DNA of 64,000 nt from Antilocapra americana (GCA_007570785.1 ML664183.1:18337368-18401367), one strand, 5' to 3'; shown: positions 22,585 through 35,498, counted from the first letter of the stretch. The notes: generated from the letters alone by a model not told the origin. Numbers and translations: made by a program.

Positions 22585-23200
22585 GTAGGAATGGCTAATA
22601 AGCACATAAAAGAGGCTCAAAATTCTATTCATTAGGAAAATGCAAATTAAACCATAATCAGAAAGTACTTTATGCCACTGGAATAGCTACAATTAAAGAG
22701 ACAGAGAGGAGACCAAGTGTTGGGGACAGCAGGAGAAACTGGAACCCTTATACACTACTAGTATGAATGAAAACAATACAGCCCTTTGATAAAGAGTTTG
22801 GCAGCTTCATGAAAAGTTAAATTTATCATAAAGCCCAGCAGTTCTGCTCATAAGTATCTACCCAAGAGAAACATGTCCATATATAGTGTTGCACGCAAAT
22901 ACTCCTAGAAGCATTACTCAGAGTAGCCAGAAACTAGAAACAATTCAATTAACTACCATAAAATCAGTGGAAAAGCAAAATATTGTGTAGCCATACAACA
23001 AAACACTAACTATAAAAAAGAAGGAGCACCAACATAAATGAACCTCAAAACATTATGCTATGAGAAAGAAGCCAGAGGTGAAGACTACATATCGTATGAT
23101 ACTTTCTCTGTGCATTGTCCAGAAAAGACAAACCTAGACATGAAGGCAGATCAGTAGTTGTCTGGAGCTGAGGTTAAGAGCAGGGATTGACTGCAGTGGG
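22585..23200 (+). mobile_element. Ancient L1 ORF2 3' fragment
   Basis: The order 'aatggctaataagcacataa', 'gaaaatgcaaattaaaccat', 'actggaacccttatacacta', 'agcccagcagttctgctcat' and 'gtgtagccatacaacaaaac' follows the L1 ORF2 C-terminal region, with many indels and stops. Much older than the L1_BT copies. Confidence 0.75.
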
Positions 23201-23214
23201 CATGAGGGGTCTCC

Positions 23215-23850
23215 ACTGAGAGAGAGAGAGATAGAGAGGCAAGCTGGATGCGGTCAGATGCAGATGGCAAGGACAGTGACATTTACAGAGGATAAGATGT
23301 GGATCAGGGATCATACCTTCAGGATTTCAGTTCATGAAGGTGACTGAATGATGCCATTGAAGGAAGACTTTCTTACTTACATTTCCCAGGAGAAGGGTGC
23401 AGCCAAATCATGCCAGGCCAAGTGGAGAAGCATCAGGTTTAGTTATGAGGCAGAAAAGAGCAAAAGAAAGCCCAGGCCAGGGCCTTTATTAAGGTTTCCT
23501 TGGGGGAGACAAGGCAGGATGTGGTCGACAGTTTAGGATTGGCTAGTTTGAGGAATTCTGGTAGGCTTTGGGGAAAAGGAGCTGTTCCTAATTGTTTGTT
23601 ATATGATCCTGGGTTGATTTAGAATAGGGGGAGTATTGGCTTGGTGCATGAGTGTTTGATAAAGGAGTTGATTGGAGGTATGGGCTCAAGATTGGTTTCT
23701 TTACATAGGAAAGGCCTGCTTCCAGCCTAGCCCTTGGCTATCCCCAAGAATTGGCTAGTCCCGAAAGGTAGTCTCTTCCATTGGTGAGGTCACAAACCCC
23801 AGAACATAAAGAAAATAGAAAATACAGGTAATCCACTTGGCCGTGTGATG
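23215..23850. repeat. Possible unclassified LTR-like repeat
   Basis: A short GA-rich tract (about 23217-23240) is followed by sequence around 23440-23800 ('gggcctttattaaggtttcc', 'gacaaggcagg') that has the look of an inverted LTR. No terminal repeats or duplication were confirmed, so this may be unique DNA. Confidence 0.25.
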
Positions 23851-23854
23851 AATG

Positions 23855-26170
23855 GATACCAAACAGACAGATATGGATTTAAGAAGACAGTCAACAGGGT
23901 AGAGGGAATTTTTAATGGCAATTAGGCAGAAACTTTTTCCCTATTTTTAAAGTATATTTCAATAGCAGTCATTCTCAAATTCTCTTTTCTCAGAATGAAC
24001 CAAACAAAGTAAATGGCAGCCCACATGTTTTTAAACAAACATGGAAAAATATAGCCATTTGCACAGGTACTGTTTCACTCTTACAGCACACACTATTAGT
24101 ATTTACAGCATGCCCTACTGGTACCTTAGCGGCAAAATTAGGTAAAACAGCTCTTACCAGTTGTGAATTTACTAGAGCTTGAACGCATGTACCATGAAGG
24201 ATGACATCTTGGTTATAATTCTATAATCAATAATGGAATGTGCTGCAGTCAAGGTTTGGGTAAGACTTCAGATCCTTATTAGCCTTTATATACTTATTAA
24301 AAGTGTTTTTAACTAAGTAATTTTTGGTTGCCCAGAATAATGTGATACTGAAATATATCAATCTCCCTCTTATTTGCCTGTGTACCTTACACATGTAAAT
24401 CATTTTAATAAAGTAATTTAAGTGATGATAACTATTTTAAGATTTCAGATGATATTATTGTTTCTAATGCTTTATTTCTGATAAGGATGTATGTTATCTT
24501 TTTGGTATTTTGTAAAACTAAGACATGAAAAAACACAACTTCGGAGATTTAGAAGGGAAAGCTTTGGGAATTAAAACACAAAATCAAGTTGAGCAGCATA
24601 GACCAACAGATGTTTAAACAGATGAATGAAATGTGCCATGTGAATTTCTAATGAATTTCAAAGAATACTGCCTGATACTGAGAAATGCAGCAGATTACCC
24701 AAGTGTGCCGCTGGAAAATGGTTTCTCAAAAAAGTCTATGGCAGACAAGGCTGAACCACCTTAGGACCTCTGTTTATAGTTTTACATAATTGTGTGTTTT
24801 TAACACTCTGAGTTGAAGATAATTACTGTCGCTTGAGAGCCACACCCAGCAAGCATACAGGTTGGTTTTGTTTCTTAGCCTTCTTTCATTACATCTTCTG
24901 GGTCCATCCCTCCTATTTTCGACACCTTTCCTCTCTCCTGTGTCATTTAACTAAGTCTGTTTTATGATGCTTTCAAAAGATGTATGGATATCTGGCTGAT
25001 AACATCACTACTCTATCTAGGTTGGGATACATAGAATAACCATCACCTCAGAAAATAGTATGTATAGCTTCTTAGAACAGACTTTGAGGCATGATGAAAA
25101 TGATGAGTATATCTTCCTTATAATATGGACATTATCTACAAGTAAAAAGTGGCCAAGTGGATCTCAGGACATTATCAGATAAGTGGACATAGCACATGGT
25201 AGAGTCTTGATGATTGGTTTTTTGAAAAAGACCTACAAAGAAAATTAAATGATTGAAGTGACTATGAAGGGGTAAAAGAAAGGGGAACAGATATTATAAT
25301 TGGGTAACCTGGTTAAAGTTATTAAGAAGGTGAAGAAATGAGACTCCTTTATATAGATGAAAAGACTGTGAGCTTTGAAATTGGATGGTTTTAAGCCTGA
25401 TTGCCCCCTTGACTAGATTGAGCATTTTCAGTACCTTCTTGAAGCTTTGGGATTCTCCTTTATAAAGAGATTTATTTGCAATGATTAAAGATTGCATATG
25501 GAAAGGCCAATACATGGCTGGCATTCAATATGAGAGTCTGAGAAATAAAACCACTTGAAAGGGGTGATGAATGATGAAAATCACTACATTCCTCTGCCAG
25601 GGATTTGGCTTTTAAATAATGGCTCAACCTGAAGGATTGACTTTCTCATGATAAAATACCAGCCAAAGTATATGGGGACCCTTTAATGTCCTACTGCGAG
25701 CATGGATGGTAAGCACAGTGTGTATTCCCTGAGGACATGGTGAAGGAGATCTTGATCCTGGTGACAGTTGTATGGGATACATGCATAAGCATTTTTAAAG
25801 ATAAAATAGCATCTACTATATATTTTGAAATAGAATATTCAGTCATAATGCCTAGCAGGGTAACACAGACGTCTAATGGGATGAAGGAAACAGTCTGTGT
25901 TGCTTTACCAGTTGGAAGCCTCAACCATCATTTCTCTCCATCATCACACACATGAGGCAGGTATTAAAACTGTCACTGTGTAAGTAAGGAAACTGCATTG
26001 GAATTTGGCGGATTTCCTAGGTTCCCCGGATCGTCCCTAACAAAGCTATACTTCAAACCCTGGCTTTCTGACACCAACTCCAGAATGTTTTCGCCAGTGC
26101 ATTCCAGCTGTCATTCTTAGAGCAGGTGGGCCTCTTTAAACAAAGCCAGCAAATTTTGCAGCTGGTGCTT
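23855..26170. other. Unique intronic DNA, nothing recognised
   Basis: Single-copy-looking, AT-rich. Open frames of 70-80 codons at 25294-25524, 25691-25924 and 25737-25955 overlap on opposite strands and look like chance. A faint reversed MIR may lie at 25955-26060. Confidence 0.45.
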
Positions 26171-26175
26171 GGCTG

Positions 26176-26231
26176 CTGAAAGGCACGGCCACTGGAGACT
26201 TAACTGAAAGGCACGGCCACTGGAGACTTAA
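26176..26231. repeat. 28-bp perfect tandem duplication
   Basis: The 28-base unit starting CTGAAAGGCACGGCCACTGG occurs at 26176-26203 and again at 26204-26231 with no mismatch. It directly precedes a 10-bp hairpin. Confidence 0.97.
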
Positions 26232-26237
26232 CCCAGG

Positions 26238-26270
26238 CACTGCCCTGGGTGACTTAACCTCAGGGCAGTG
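26238..26270. repeat. Perfect 10-bp inverted repeat (potential hairpin)
   Basis: CACTGCCCTG at 26238-26247 is the exact complement of CAGGGCAGTG at 26261-26270, with a 13-base loop that contains GACTTAAC, a word also present in the preceding duplication. It lacks a U-run, so it does not resemble a Pol III terminator. Function unknown. Confidence 0.85.
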
Positions 26271-26274
26271 TGCC

Positions 26275-27695
26275 TTCAAATCCATATCACAGACTACAAG
26301 CAACCTTTTAATCTCTCTGCTGTCCAGTCTGGGCTGCTGCTGTCAGTCACTGTACCTGCCAGTTCATCCTGCTTACAGCAAAGTCGAAAGACGAAGTGGC
26401 AATTGCAAAGGGGCAAACTATACCTCTTAAGAAAATGGCATTTTCTGGCATTGATGAAGGTATCAGCTGCCAGCCAGGAGAGAGTGGAAATTGTTCCAAG
26501 TTAGGGATCACTTGGCCAAAACATGGCATTTTAAACAAATATTATGGTAGCTATAAATTTCAGTAGCGACTGAAACACCAGCTGAGAAAGTTAGGCAGTT
26601 TTTAATCCCATAGTTCTTCTGAGACTGAAATTTAGCACTTAGGTGGAAATATCTCCATAGAGAAAAATGCTTAACAGACTTGAGGACAATCAGCTGTTTA
26701 AAATGAAAGGTTAACACATGTGGTGTTTTCATAACCCTTTATCTCATTTTTCGGAATTATGTTCAGGTACATTGCATCCATATATGTGAAATAGAAGTGG
26801 AAACCATTTGCAGATTCTAATTTTTGAAGTTTGTTTATAGGAAAAAACATCCTTTCGGATGGGGAAATGCTGCTTACCTACATGAGTCTAAGTACTGACT
26901 GGATGATCGCAGAACTATTTGTAGCATAATCTCTTTACAGTTTTACATGTGATAGGACTGAAGTTATGCATAACAAAGCAAGCAGTCTGTTGTAAGATGT
27001 TTCGCCATGAATTTTGATTCCTTTTAATTTGTGTATAGAGAACATTTTAATCACCTTTTTTTAATGCCTTCTCTTTTTTTCCCCCAGTTAGGTATCTGTA
27101 TGATTTGTACTATCATTGTGATTTTAAAAGGCAGGAACTGAATGTGCTTTCATTACACTGTCTGTAGAGAAGTTTAGCAGGAAGATAGGCCAACTTCTAT
27201 TAAATTGCAGGCGGGTTGGCCACTTTGGCATGAGAAATTGACAAACATTTTTGATTTGTGATGACATCACCTGTGTGTATATGTTTTACAGTTGACTGAT
27301 CTCTATTAGTAACCTTTCATGGCTTGAAGGACATTGTTGGCCTGCATTTGCATTTCCAGAGCCTCTTCAGGGCCTGAGCACAGGTGGAAACTCTTGGCTT
27401 ATAAGGGTAAAATGAGTAGCACCTGCCTATCCCGGGGCACTACTGACTGTAACAGAAACATGAAGCACCAAGGATGTTATTGGTTTGGCTTATTGTTCTG
27501 GCTCTTGCTTGCGCTTTTCTGCAGTCTTATCCCATTGAGATTATGTGTGTTTCTGTTCTTTTTATTATATATACTTGGTCTTTCTTATTTGGACTTTCTA
27601 CCCTTCTTGGTTCAGACTGTGTTGGAAAATACCAGTGTTTGGGATATAGGGGAAATCATGTTTATGCTTGCTGCGGTCTTTATGTGTTTGCCACA
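26275..27695. other. Unique intronic DNA, nothing recognised
   Basis: No supported gene. The 143-codon frame at 27334-27765 is hydrophobic by composition and runs into a SINE fragment, so it is not credible as a protein gene. Confidence 0.45.
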
Positions 27696-27699
27696 TCCA

Positions 27700-27776
27700 T
27701 CCCCATGGACAGAGGTGCCTCATGGGCTACAGTCCATAGGGTCACAAAGAGTCAGACATGGCTGAGCGACTAAGCA
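27700..27776 (+). mobile_element. Bov-tA/BovB tail fragment, plus strand
   Basis: 'tccccatggacagaggtgcc', 'gggctacagtccatagggtc' and 'gagtcagacatggctgagcg' are the last third of a Bov-tA SINE. The head is absent. Confidence 0.85.
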
Positions 27777-27779
27777 CAT

Positions 27780-29770
27780 AACAGTACTGTACCAGCAACT
27801 ATGCTGGGTGGTGGGGATGGTGTAATGAATGGGTTAAACTCAAGAAGCATGAGGTATGCTGGGAAGTTGCAAGGAGCCAGCAGGTGATTTCACTATCCAG
27901 TGATCGGCGCTGTTGTGCATTTAGTGTTGAGCACTATAAAGGTGGCTGTCTGTCCTCATCTGGGCGCCTGAGTTTGTTGCCTCTCGTCTTGGTCTTGGAT
28001 AGGTTGTGCAGATACACACAGTTCCTCAGCTGCTTTCTAAAGATTGTCTTCATAGGATCCTGGTTAACATCAGAACCTTCAAACATGATAACTGGCTGCT
28101 GGTGGAACTGGGTAAGTGCTGAAGTATAATAAGGTTTAAACGGGTTGGCTTGCTGTGACTTCCAACGAGTCATTTGCCTCCCTAGTCATCAGTCATTTGT
28201 AAAGATACTAACTCATTTGTGGGATGTTAGGAAGATTGAGAGGGTCTGTAAGTTGTTCTTCACCCCAGTCCATGACATATGGCAGCCACAAAGTAATTAT
28301 CAAGCTACCACTGCTGTTGATCAGTGTCCAGTCTCTGAAGGGACAAGCATAAGAACAAAAGGAAGGATTTTGTGCTTTGGGGGTTGCGTGCACATCTGTG
28401 TTTAAAGTATATAAGAACTGTGCAATTCCTCCACTTGCATTTTTGTATTCTTTTTCTACCTACTAGTGCTGCAGTTCCTTGCCAGATAAGCATGCTTCAA
28501 AAGGTAAGTGCTCAGTGAACGAAATTAACTGCAGCTCACTGATTCCTTTTTCTTCCTGAGGTGCCTTGGGAAAGGGTGTGACTAGCATCCATTGAGCTTA
28601 AGCAAGACATTTCAAGTTGACTTTGTTGGGTATGCTATGGGGGGAGAAAAGGCTCCTAAGGAATTCTTAGAAGGAACAGGGGAGCTGAGGGCATGTTCAT
28701 CTCACACCAGCATTGGTGGTTAGAGCTAAAACCGCTGTCACGTTTTGGATGTGAGCCTCAGAACCAACAGGCACACAGACTTGTTCAGTTTGACTTGCTG
28801 GAGTCTTAAGATCATGCTTAGGTGCATTAAGTAACACGTGCAAACTTCCTTGCCTGCACACTCAACTTGCCTAGGCATAAGCCATCCAATCACCCCTAGA
28901 GACTTGTAACCTAAATTCTAATATCCCTATAACAAGAGAAAAGAATGGAGTGTTCAGGATAGTGAACTGATTTGCCAGAGGTTGCCTGAGTCAGAGTTAC
29001 CAGAAATGAAATGAGAAGGTAGGCCTTGTTACCACAGTTCTGTGCTCTTGACATTGTACCCCCAATTATCTTTCATCTCTATCAATTGCTTTGTTATTTA
29101 TGTTTTATCTTCAGGTATCTTTGTTAGCCAAGCTGCTGCCAGAATTCTGTCCCTTCTACTGTCTGGATAAAGTTTTATCTTTTCCCTTGAAGCCTAACTA
29201 TTAGGCTTAACTAATAGGAGACCTTTTCATATAAGATAAATTAATGGTATCATGGGGAGTTAGAATTTGGAATATTTGGATCTGGTCTTTATTCTACCTG
29301 AATTTTCTGTTGATACTGAGCAAGTAACTGCTGTGAACCTGTTGCCCAAACTAAGATAATGTATCTTCCCAAGGGTACTTAGCAGGCTCAAATGAGTTGA
29401 TGGCACATGTACAAACATTCTGTAAACTGTCTAAAGCCATATAAATAAATTGTATGTGGCATCCAGTCTTATATTCAGCTTTTATTGTAAATGCTTAATT
29501 CACTGGCTAATATGTTTGTAGTTCCCTATCTTCCTATGCATCTAACATGTCACACAACTTCTGCTTAATGGTAAATTCCCAGAAGATAGAAACCATATTA
29601 GGTCCTATTTTATGGTGATAGTGAATTGATGATTCCTAGTAACTAAACTTAATAAAATAATTAGTTGTGTGTTCTGGAAGCCTGAAACATACTTACTAAG
29701 CATCAAATATTATTATAAGTATTTAAATAGTGCTCTAAGTAGCCCCCTAAAAGTCACATTTTAATGAGTC
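27780..29770. other. Mostly unique intronic DNA
   Basis: No gene supported. A decayed plus-strand MIR is possible at about 29320-29450 ('gagcaagtaactgctgtgaa', 'caaatgagttgatggcacat'). Confidence 0.4.
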
Positions 29771-29785
29771 CTCTAAATTAGTGGC

Positions 29786-29992
29786 TTGCAAATGGAGCCA
29801 CAACAAATATTCAGCAGTGCCTAGCAACATTTTTTTTTTTTTTTTGGTTGTTATAACTGGGAGAAAGAGAGGCTATTGTCATCTAGTGGGTAGAAATCAG
29901 AGATGCTGTTTCATGTACAGAAGAGTCCCCACAACAGAGAATTATGCAGCCAAAAATGATAATCATACAGAGATTGGGAAACCTCGCACTAG
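29786..29992 (-). repeat. MER20-like nonautonomous hAT DNA transposon
   Basis: 'ggttgttataactgggagaa', 'tcatctagtgggtagaaatc', 'gagatgctgtttcatgtaca' and 'ccacaacagagaattatgca' follow a MER20-type consensus in order. A T-run of about 18 expanded inside it at 29830-29847. The family name is from memory. Confidence 0.7.
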
Positions 29993-30011
29993 ATTTTGAA
30001 CCTTGCTACTT

Positions 30012-30175
30012 AGATTGATTGTTGGATGAACACTGGCCTCACCTAGGAGCTTTTTAGAAATAAAGACTTCTGGAGTCTGCCTTAAATCTACCATAATCAG
30101 TCTTCATTTAACAAGATCCCCAGGTGATTAGTATGATCATTACTGTTTGGGAAGTAGTGGTTGCTGATCAGACTT
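30012..30175. repeat. MER5A-like hAT fragment
   Basis: 'cctcacctaggagcttttta', 'gacttctggagtctgcc', 'aagatccccaggtgattag' and 'gtttgggaagtagtgg' follow the MER5A order at low identity. Confidence 0.55.
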
Positions 30176-30242
30176 CTTAAAAATAAACTTTAAGACAAGT
30201 TTTCACTTTACAAAAAAGTTTTAAAACCAGTAGAGTGTTCCT

Positions 30243-30451
30243 GGACTTCCCAGGTGGCACTAGTGGTAAAGAATCCGCCTGCCAGTGCAGAGATGCGGAT
30301 TTGATCCCTGGGTCAGAAAGATCCTTTGTGTGAGGGCACGCCAATCCCCTCCACTATTCTTGCCTACAGAATCCCATGGACAGAGGAGTCTGGCAGTCTA
30401 CAGTCCACAGGGTCGCAAAGAGTTGGACACGACTGAAGTGACTTAGCACAC
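30243..30451 (+). mobile_element. Bov-tA SINE, plus strand
   Basis: tRNA-like head 'ggacttcccaggtggcacta' through tail 'gagttggacacgactgaagt'. It lies 150 bp from an oppositely oriented SINE at 30604-30804. Confidence 0.93.
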
Positions 30452-30603
30452 GTTCATGTATGCACAGAGTTCTCAATTTCACCATTATAAATATCTCACA
30501 TTAATGTACTAATTTGTTACAATGAATGAACCAATACTACATTTTTAATAACTAGAACCCATTTTTTATTCATGTTTTATTGTTTTTGTTGGTTGAGGGG
30601 GAG

Positions 30604-30804
30604 TGCTTCGTCACTAAGTCGTGTCCAACTCTTGCGACCTATGGACTGTAGCCTGCGAGGCTCCTTGGCCTACAGGATTTCCCAGGCAAGAATACTTGAG
30701 TGGGTTGCTATTTCCTTCTCCAGGGGATCTTTTTGACACAGGGTTCAAACCTGCATCTCTTGTATTGGCAGGCAGATTCTTTACCACTGAGCCACCATGG
30801 AAGC
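30604..30804 (-). mobile_element. Bov-tA SINE, minus strand
   Basis: Minus-strand SINE from tail 'cactaagtcgtgtccaactc' to head 'ttctttaccactgagccacc'. With the plus-strand SINE at 30243-30451 it forms a close inverted pair. Confidence 0.93.
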
Positions 30805-31210
30805 AAATATAAAATCATGAAGATCGAATTACATATGAAAAAATCATACATGTTGTAAAGTCTAATTACATATGATTTCAAAAAGCAGGACTAGATTATT
30901 CTTAAAGAACTACTATAGTGGTAATCAATTCTGTAAATATATAGTTATATCAAAAAGTTTTACAAACCTAATGTTGTTTTTCTGATTCAAGATCCCATTG
31001 AAGATAACACTTTATGTTTAATCCCTGTCTCTCCTTAGGCTCCTCCTGGCTGTGACAGATTCTCAGGCTTTTTTTGGCTTTAACGAGTTTCACAGTACTG
31101 ATCAGATATTTTCTTGAATGTTCCTCAGCTGGATTTGTCTGCTTTTCTCAACATTAGATTGGGGTTATGTGTTTTGAAGGAAAACCACAGAAATAAAGTA
31201 TCATTTTCAT
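30805..31210. other. Unique intronic DNA, nothing recognised
   Basis: AT-rich sequence between SINEs. ACATATGA-type words repeat locally near 30828-30873. Confidence 0.45.
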
Positions 31211-31465
31211 CATATCAGGGCTTCCCAAGTGACGCAGAAGCAAAGAATCAGGCTGCCAATGCAGGAGACTCAAGAGATGCAGGTTTGATCCCTGGGTCAG
31301 GCAGGTCCTCTGGATGAGGAAATGGCAGCACACTCCAGTGTTTTGCCTGGAAAATCCCGTGGACAGAGGAGCCTGGTGGGTTACAGTCCATGGGATTGCA
31401 AAGTGTCAGATAATACTGAGCCACTGAGTGTGCGCGAGTGCACACACACGCCCTCATATCAAGGG
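31211..31465 (+). mobile_element. Bov-tA SINE, plus strand, with target duplication
   Basis: Head 'cttcccaagtgacgcagaag' to tail 'gtgtcagataatactgagcc', ending in a GTGTGCGCGAGTGCACACACAC alternation. CATATCAGGG (31211-31220) and CATATCAAGGG (31455-31465) form the target duplication with one extra base. Confidence 0.9.
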
Positions 31466-32145
31466 TTCATACTATCAACATGACTCAACATGGTTGATGC
31501 TGATCTTGATCACCTGACTAAGACAGTGCTGGGGTAATTCCTATCTTTATAGCTTATATTCATTCCTTATCTGACTCAAATTTGCCTATTGAAGGCTCTG
31601 TCCTTCAATAGCTGCCTTGCATTTGGAATTCTAAAGGCCTACATCATTACAATTGCCAGATTTATTGTACATGTGGAACTTCAAATCATAAATTATAAAT
31701 GAACAGTTTCACAGATTAAAGAGAGGGCTTGATTTTTCTCTAGGGAAATATCCAGATTGCAGTAAAGGGCAAATCTGATTAGTCAGGAAAGCTAAAAACC
31801 ACCTGGAACCAACAACTAATTGGGATTTTTTTTTCCCTAAAAATGAGAAACTTCTCAAATTGGCAGCTTCAGATATGAATTCTGAAACATATTAGATAGG
31901 AATCAGTCTTTGTAGTCAAATAGATACTTTCAGAGAATATTTTTCTCCTCTCACAAAACATCTTCTGACTCTGCCCCTTGGTGTCGTGGCTGGGAACTGT
32001 GAGATAAGGATGAAGGTCCCTGCACTGAAACTTTGGGCTGTAAGTGCATAGTCATGGGATAGCTGTGACCACACTACACCTCAATCTCTTCATCAGGTTT
32101 GAATGATTGTTCCTATCTGTGTGCTTTAATTGCACCAAGAGACAG
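31466..32145. other. Unique intronic DNA, nothing recognised
   Basis: Single-copy-looking sequence with a 10-T run near 31828. No repeat family or gene recognised. Confidence 0.45.
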
Positions 32146-32149
32146 TGTA

Positions 32150-32797
32150 CTAAGAGCATGGCATCCGCTCCCATCACTTCATGGCAAATAGATGGGGAAA
32201 CAATTGAAACAGTGACAGACTTTATTTTCATGGGCTCCCAAATCACTGCAGATGGTGACTGCAGCCATGAAATTAAAAGACGCTTGCTCCTTGGAGGAAA
32301 AGCTATGACCAACCTAGATAGCATACTAAAACGCAGAGACATTACTTTGCCAACAAAGTTTCATCTAGTCAAAGCTTTCCAGTAGTCATGTATGGATATG
32401 AGAATAGGAGTATAAAGAAAGCTGAGCACCGAAGAATTGATGCTTTTGAACTCTGGGGTTGGAGAAGACCCTCGAGAGTCCCTTGGCCTGCAAGGAGATC
32501 CAACCAATCAATCCTAAAGGAAATCAGTCCCGAATATTCATTGGAAGGACTGATGCTGAAGCTGAAACTACACTATTTGGCCACCTGATATGAAGAACCA
32601 AGTCACTGGAAAAGACCCTGATTCTGGGAAAGATTGAAGGTGGGAGGAAAAGGGGATGACAGAGGATGAGATGGTTGGATGGCATCACCAATTCGATGGA
32701 CATGTGTTTGAGTAAGCTCCAGGAGTTGGTGATGGACAGGGAAGCCTGGCGTGCTGCAGTCTATGGGGTCACAAAGAGTTGGACACAACTGAACTGA
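32150..32797 (+). mobile_element. BovB (RTE) LINE 3' fragment
   Basis: Plus-strand 5'-truncated BovB from 'gcatccgctcccatcacttc' to the 3' end 'gttggacacaactgaactga'. Protein pieces match the copy at 8.5-9.5 kb (ITSWQIDGE, HRRIDAFELWGWRRPSRVPW), but stops and a frameshift at about 32380 break the frame. More diverged than the 8.5-kb copy. Confidence 0.93.
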
Positions 32798-32799
32798 AG

Positions 32800-35495
32800 A
32801 AATCATGAGATAAAAAGATATTAGAATGTATTAATACTTCGCTCTCTTAAAATCCAACCATTACTTCCTAAGACTCCTAGACTCCTAAGACTTGAGCCTT
32901 AATTTCTCTTCCACCGGTAGCATCTGTACTTCTGCCTTAGTGTAGTGCCATTTGTTACCACAGTTCTCTACTCCAGACTGGAGAACATCTGTCCCACCTG
33001 TAGACCTCAGCTTGGTATTCTGCTTAAAAGGTAGTTATCTGTGGGTCTCCAGATACAGTCAAGAGGTATAGAAATAGCTTCACTAAAATTCTAGACATTT
33101 AAATCTTTCATAGCAGAGCCCAGTCTAAAATTTTAGCCATGCAGATGTAAATATCCATGAGCAGCAGCTTTGAGATTCTCAAGAGCAGGATATTCTGTGA
33201 TTTCCAAGCTGTAATATGAAGAATCCAGGAGCCATTCTGGACCACTGCAATCTAAAAAGCACTTGTGTTTAACTGAAAGTGGCACGTAAAGACTCAGGGT
33301 GAATATTGTGAAGTAGGTCTCTAAAGACGCTTCTCTGGGAAAGGCAAGAAACACCTAGAGAAGTTGCAAAAGGACAAGGAAAGCAGTCAAGAAGGGAAAA
33401 TTGCAGGGAAGTGACGTTTTTAGTTCTACCTCAAGTAAATGGAACCAGGAAAAGGAGTTGATTTAAGCGTACAAAGTCAGAAAAATAATGAGTACAACAA
33501 ATGTGGGCTGGAAATATTAAAGTTATTTGGAGTTTAAAAGAGAAATGTGGGACTACTCCAAAACAACTCTGTTTCCCAGAGTAAACACTTCTTGGTAACT
33601 AGCTACTTAAGTCCCTGAATCCTTTCTTACTCTGAGCCTCAGCAAGAGCTATTTCATTTCTATATTCTGTGCTGTTGTTCCATGGTGAATATACCAGGCA
33701 GTGCATTGAGAAAAAGAAGCAACTGAACACTTAAGACCTAAGAGCTAGTCTTCTGTTCCTATCTAGACCATCTCAGTTTAGTCAGTTGAGTTCTTGATGT
33801 TCCTGAGGAATTATAAATTTGTGAGTGAGAAATTATGAAATAAGTGAGTATCATACTTGGTTTATCTAAGACTTATTTGTCAGTTTTATTTCTCTTCAAA
33901 AATATATAACTTGCTTTTTTCTTAGACTTTTTATATGACTGTTTCAAAATTCTGTTGACATTATTCCCTGGCATAACATCCAGTGTGCTTTTTGTATTCT
34001 GCACTGGCCATCCTAATAATAAGGTGTGTGGTTACTTCTGAAATAGGGAGGCAACTAGGCATAGCTCTGGTCCTCATCCCTCTAAAACAGCAGCACTGGA
34101 GTGGCAGGAACTCAAAAAGAAGTCTAGACAGGAGAACTGAGTTCTAGCTCTGATTCTCCTCCAGCAGAAATTTTGTTTTATCTCTTTATTTTACCACATG
34201 GTTGAGATTCCTAGGATCTAGTTTTTCTCATTTGTAGGATAAAGGATTGGATGCTATGACTTTGAATATATATTTCAATTCTAATATTTGATGACTCTAA
34301 GAAAATTGCTCTCCTGAGTCATATTTCCCTATTCTCATCCCTTTTAACGCAAGGTTTATAATTTTCTCTGCTATTCTCTATTTTTTAGCTTTATTATTCA
34401 GAATCTTGATTCTTGCCTCTGGGCTATTTCTTTCAGATTTCAGCATCTGTCTCTTTACTGAATCCACAGAAGCACATTAGAATTTAGTTTTCTCACTTTA
34501 ATAATCTTCCCAGTTGAAGTGATCCAGAGTTATTCTTAGTTAAAACTTAAATTCTTTGGTAAAATTTGGTTTCACTCTTTTCATTATTTTTGCCAAAAGT
34601 GTCTGTATATTCATATACTCAAAGTTACTTGTTCAGTATTATAATTATTGTGTGAATAGATGGTGAGTTAATCAACCATTCAAAATGTGAGAATCCATTC
34701 TAAATGAAGCCATGTGCTGTAAGTTTCGGGTTTTGAAACAACTTTAAAAATGTTCTGTATCAATTCTGAAACACAATGTACTTTTAGTACTAAGTTGTTT
34801 TTTTTTAATTGTCTCTAATTGTTTTAAAGAAAAATTAGGTCAAATTAGGATTAACCTAATTTGATCACATAGCCGATTTCTAATCTTTCTCAGAATCACA
34901 GTGATACAGTAGTATTTAATGACTCTACCCTACTCCTCTTCCTTTGTAACAGCTAAAGGACCAGCTATAGCATAGACAGTTCCTCAGGACATGCCTTTCC
35001 CTGCACAGTACCCATGACTATATTTATCTGTGATGATTAACATGAGTAAAGAAGAACTTTTAGGACACTTTTTAAATGGATTTACTTAATATAGCCATTG
35101 TACTCATGGGTGACCTAGACATATGGCTTAAGTGAGACTTATCCATGAATTTTAGAGGAAATAGATTTCTTTAATTTGAAGGAATGAAAAAGTGTCTGTT
35201 TTTGTGTGTTACTAAAATTCTATCAATTAAAAGCATTTACATTATCTGAAAAAGTGCCCTCAATCCTTGAACAATAACAACAACAAAAAAGTTGTTCTCC
35301 TTATATTATAGCATGACAAACCATTTAGTGGTTTAAAACTATTTCCTGTGGTTCTGTGGGTCACCTGGGTTCAGTGTTTCTTGTGGAAGATCCCTCATGT
35401 GATTATAGTCAGATTGCAACTGGGAATAGAGTTATATGGGTACTTGGCCAGGATGTATATTTAAGATAACCAAATCTTAAGATTTAAAAATCGTA
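32800..35495. other. Unique intronic DNA, mostly unassigned
   Basis: Long AT-rich unique stretch. A decayed MIR is possible at about 34140-34260 ('ttctagctctgattctcctc', 'tttttctcatttgtaggat'). No gene supported. Confidence 0.4.
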
Positions 35496-35498
35496 AGA

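Noticed and set aside
27334..27765. 143-codon plus-strand frame with a hydrophobic stretch
   Set aside because: Its 3' part runs into a Bov-tA fragment, and the hydrophobic residues follow from T-rich intron composition. No homology recognised.
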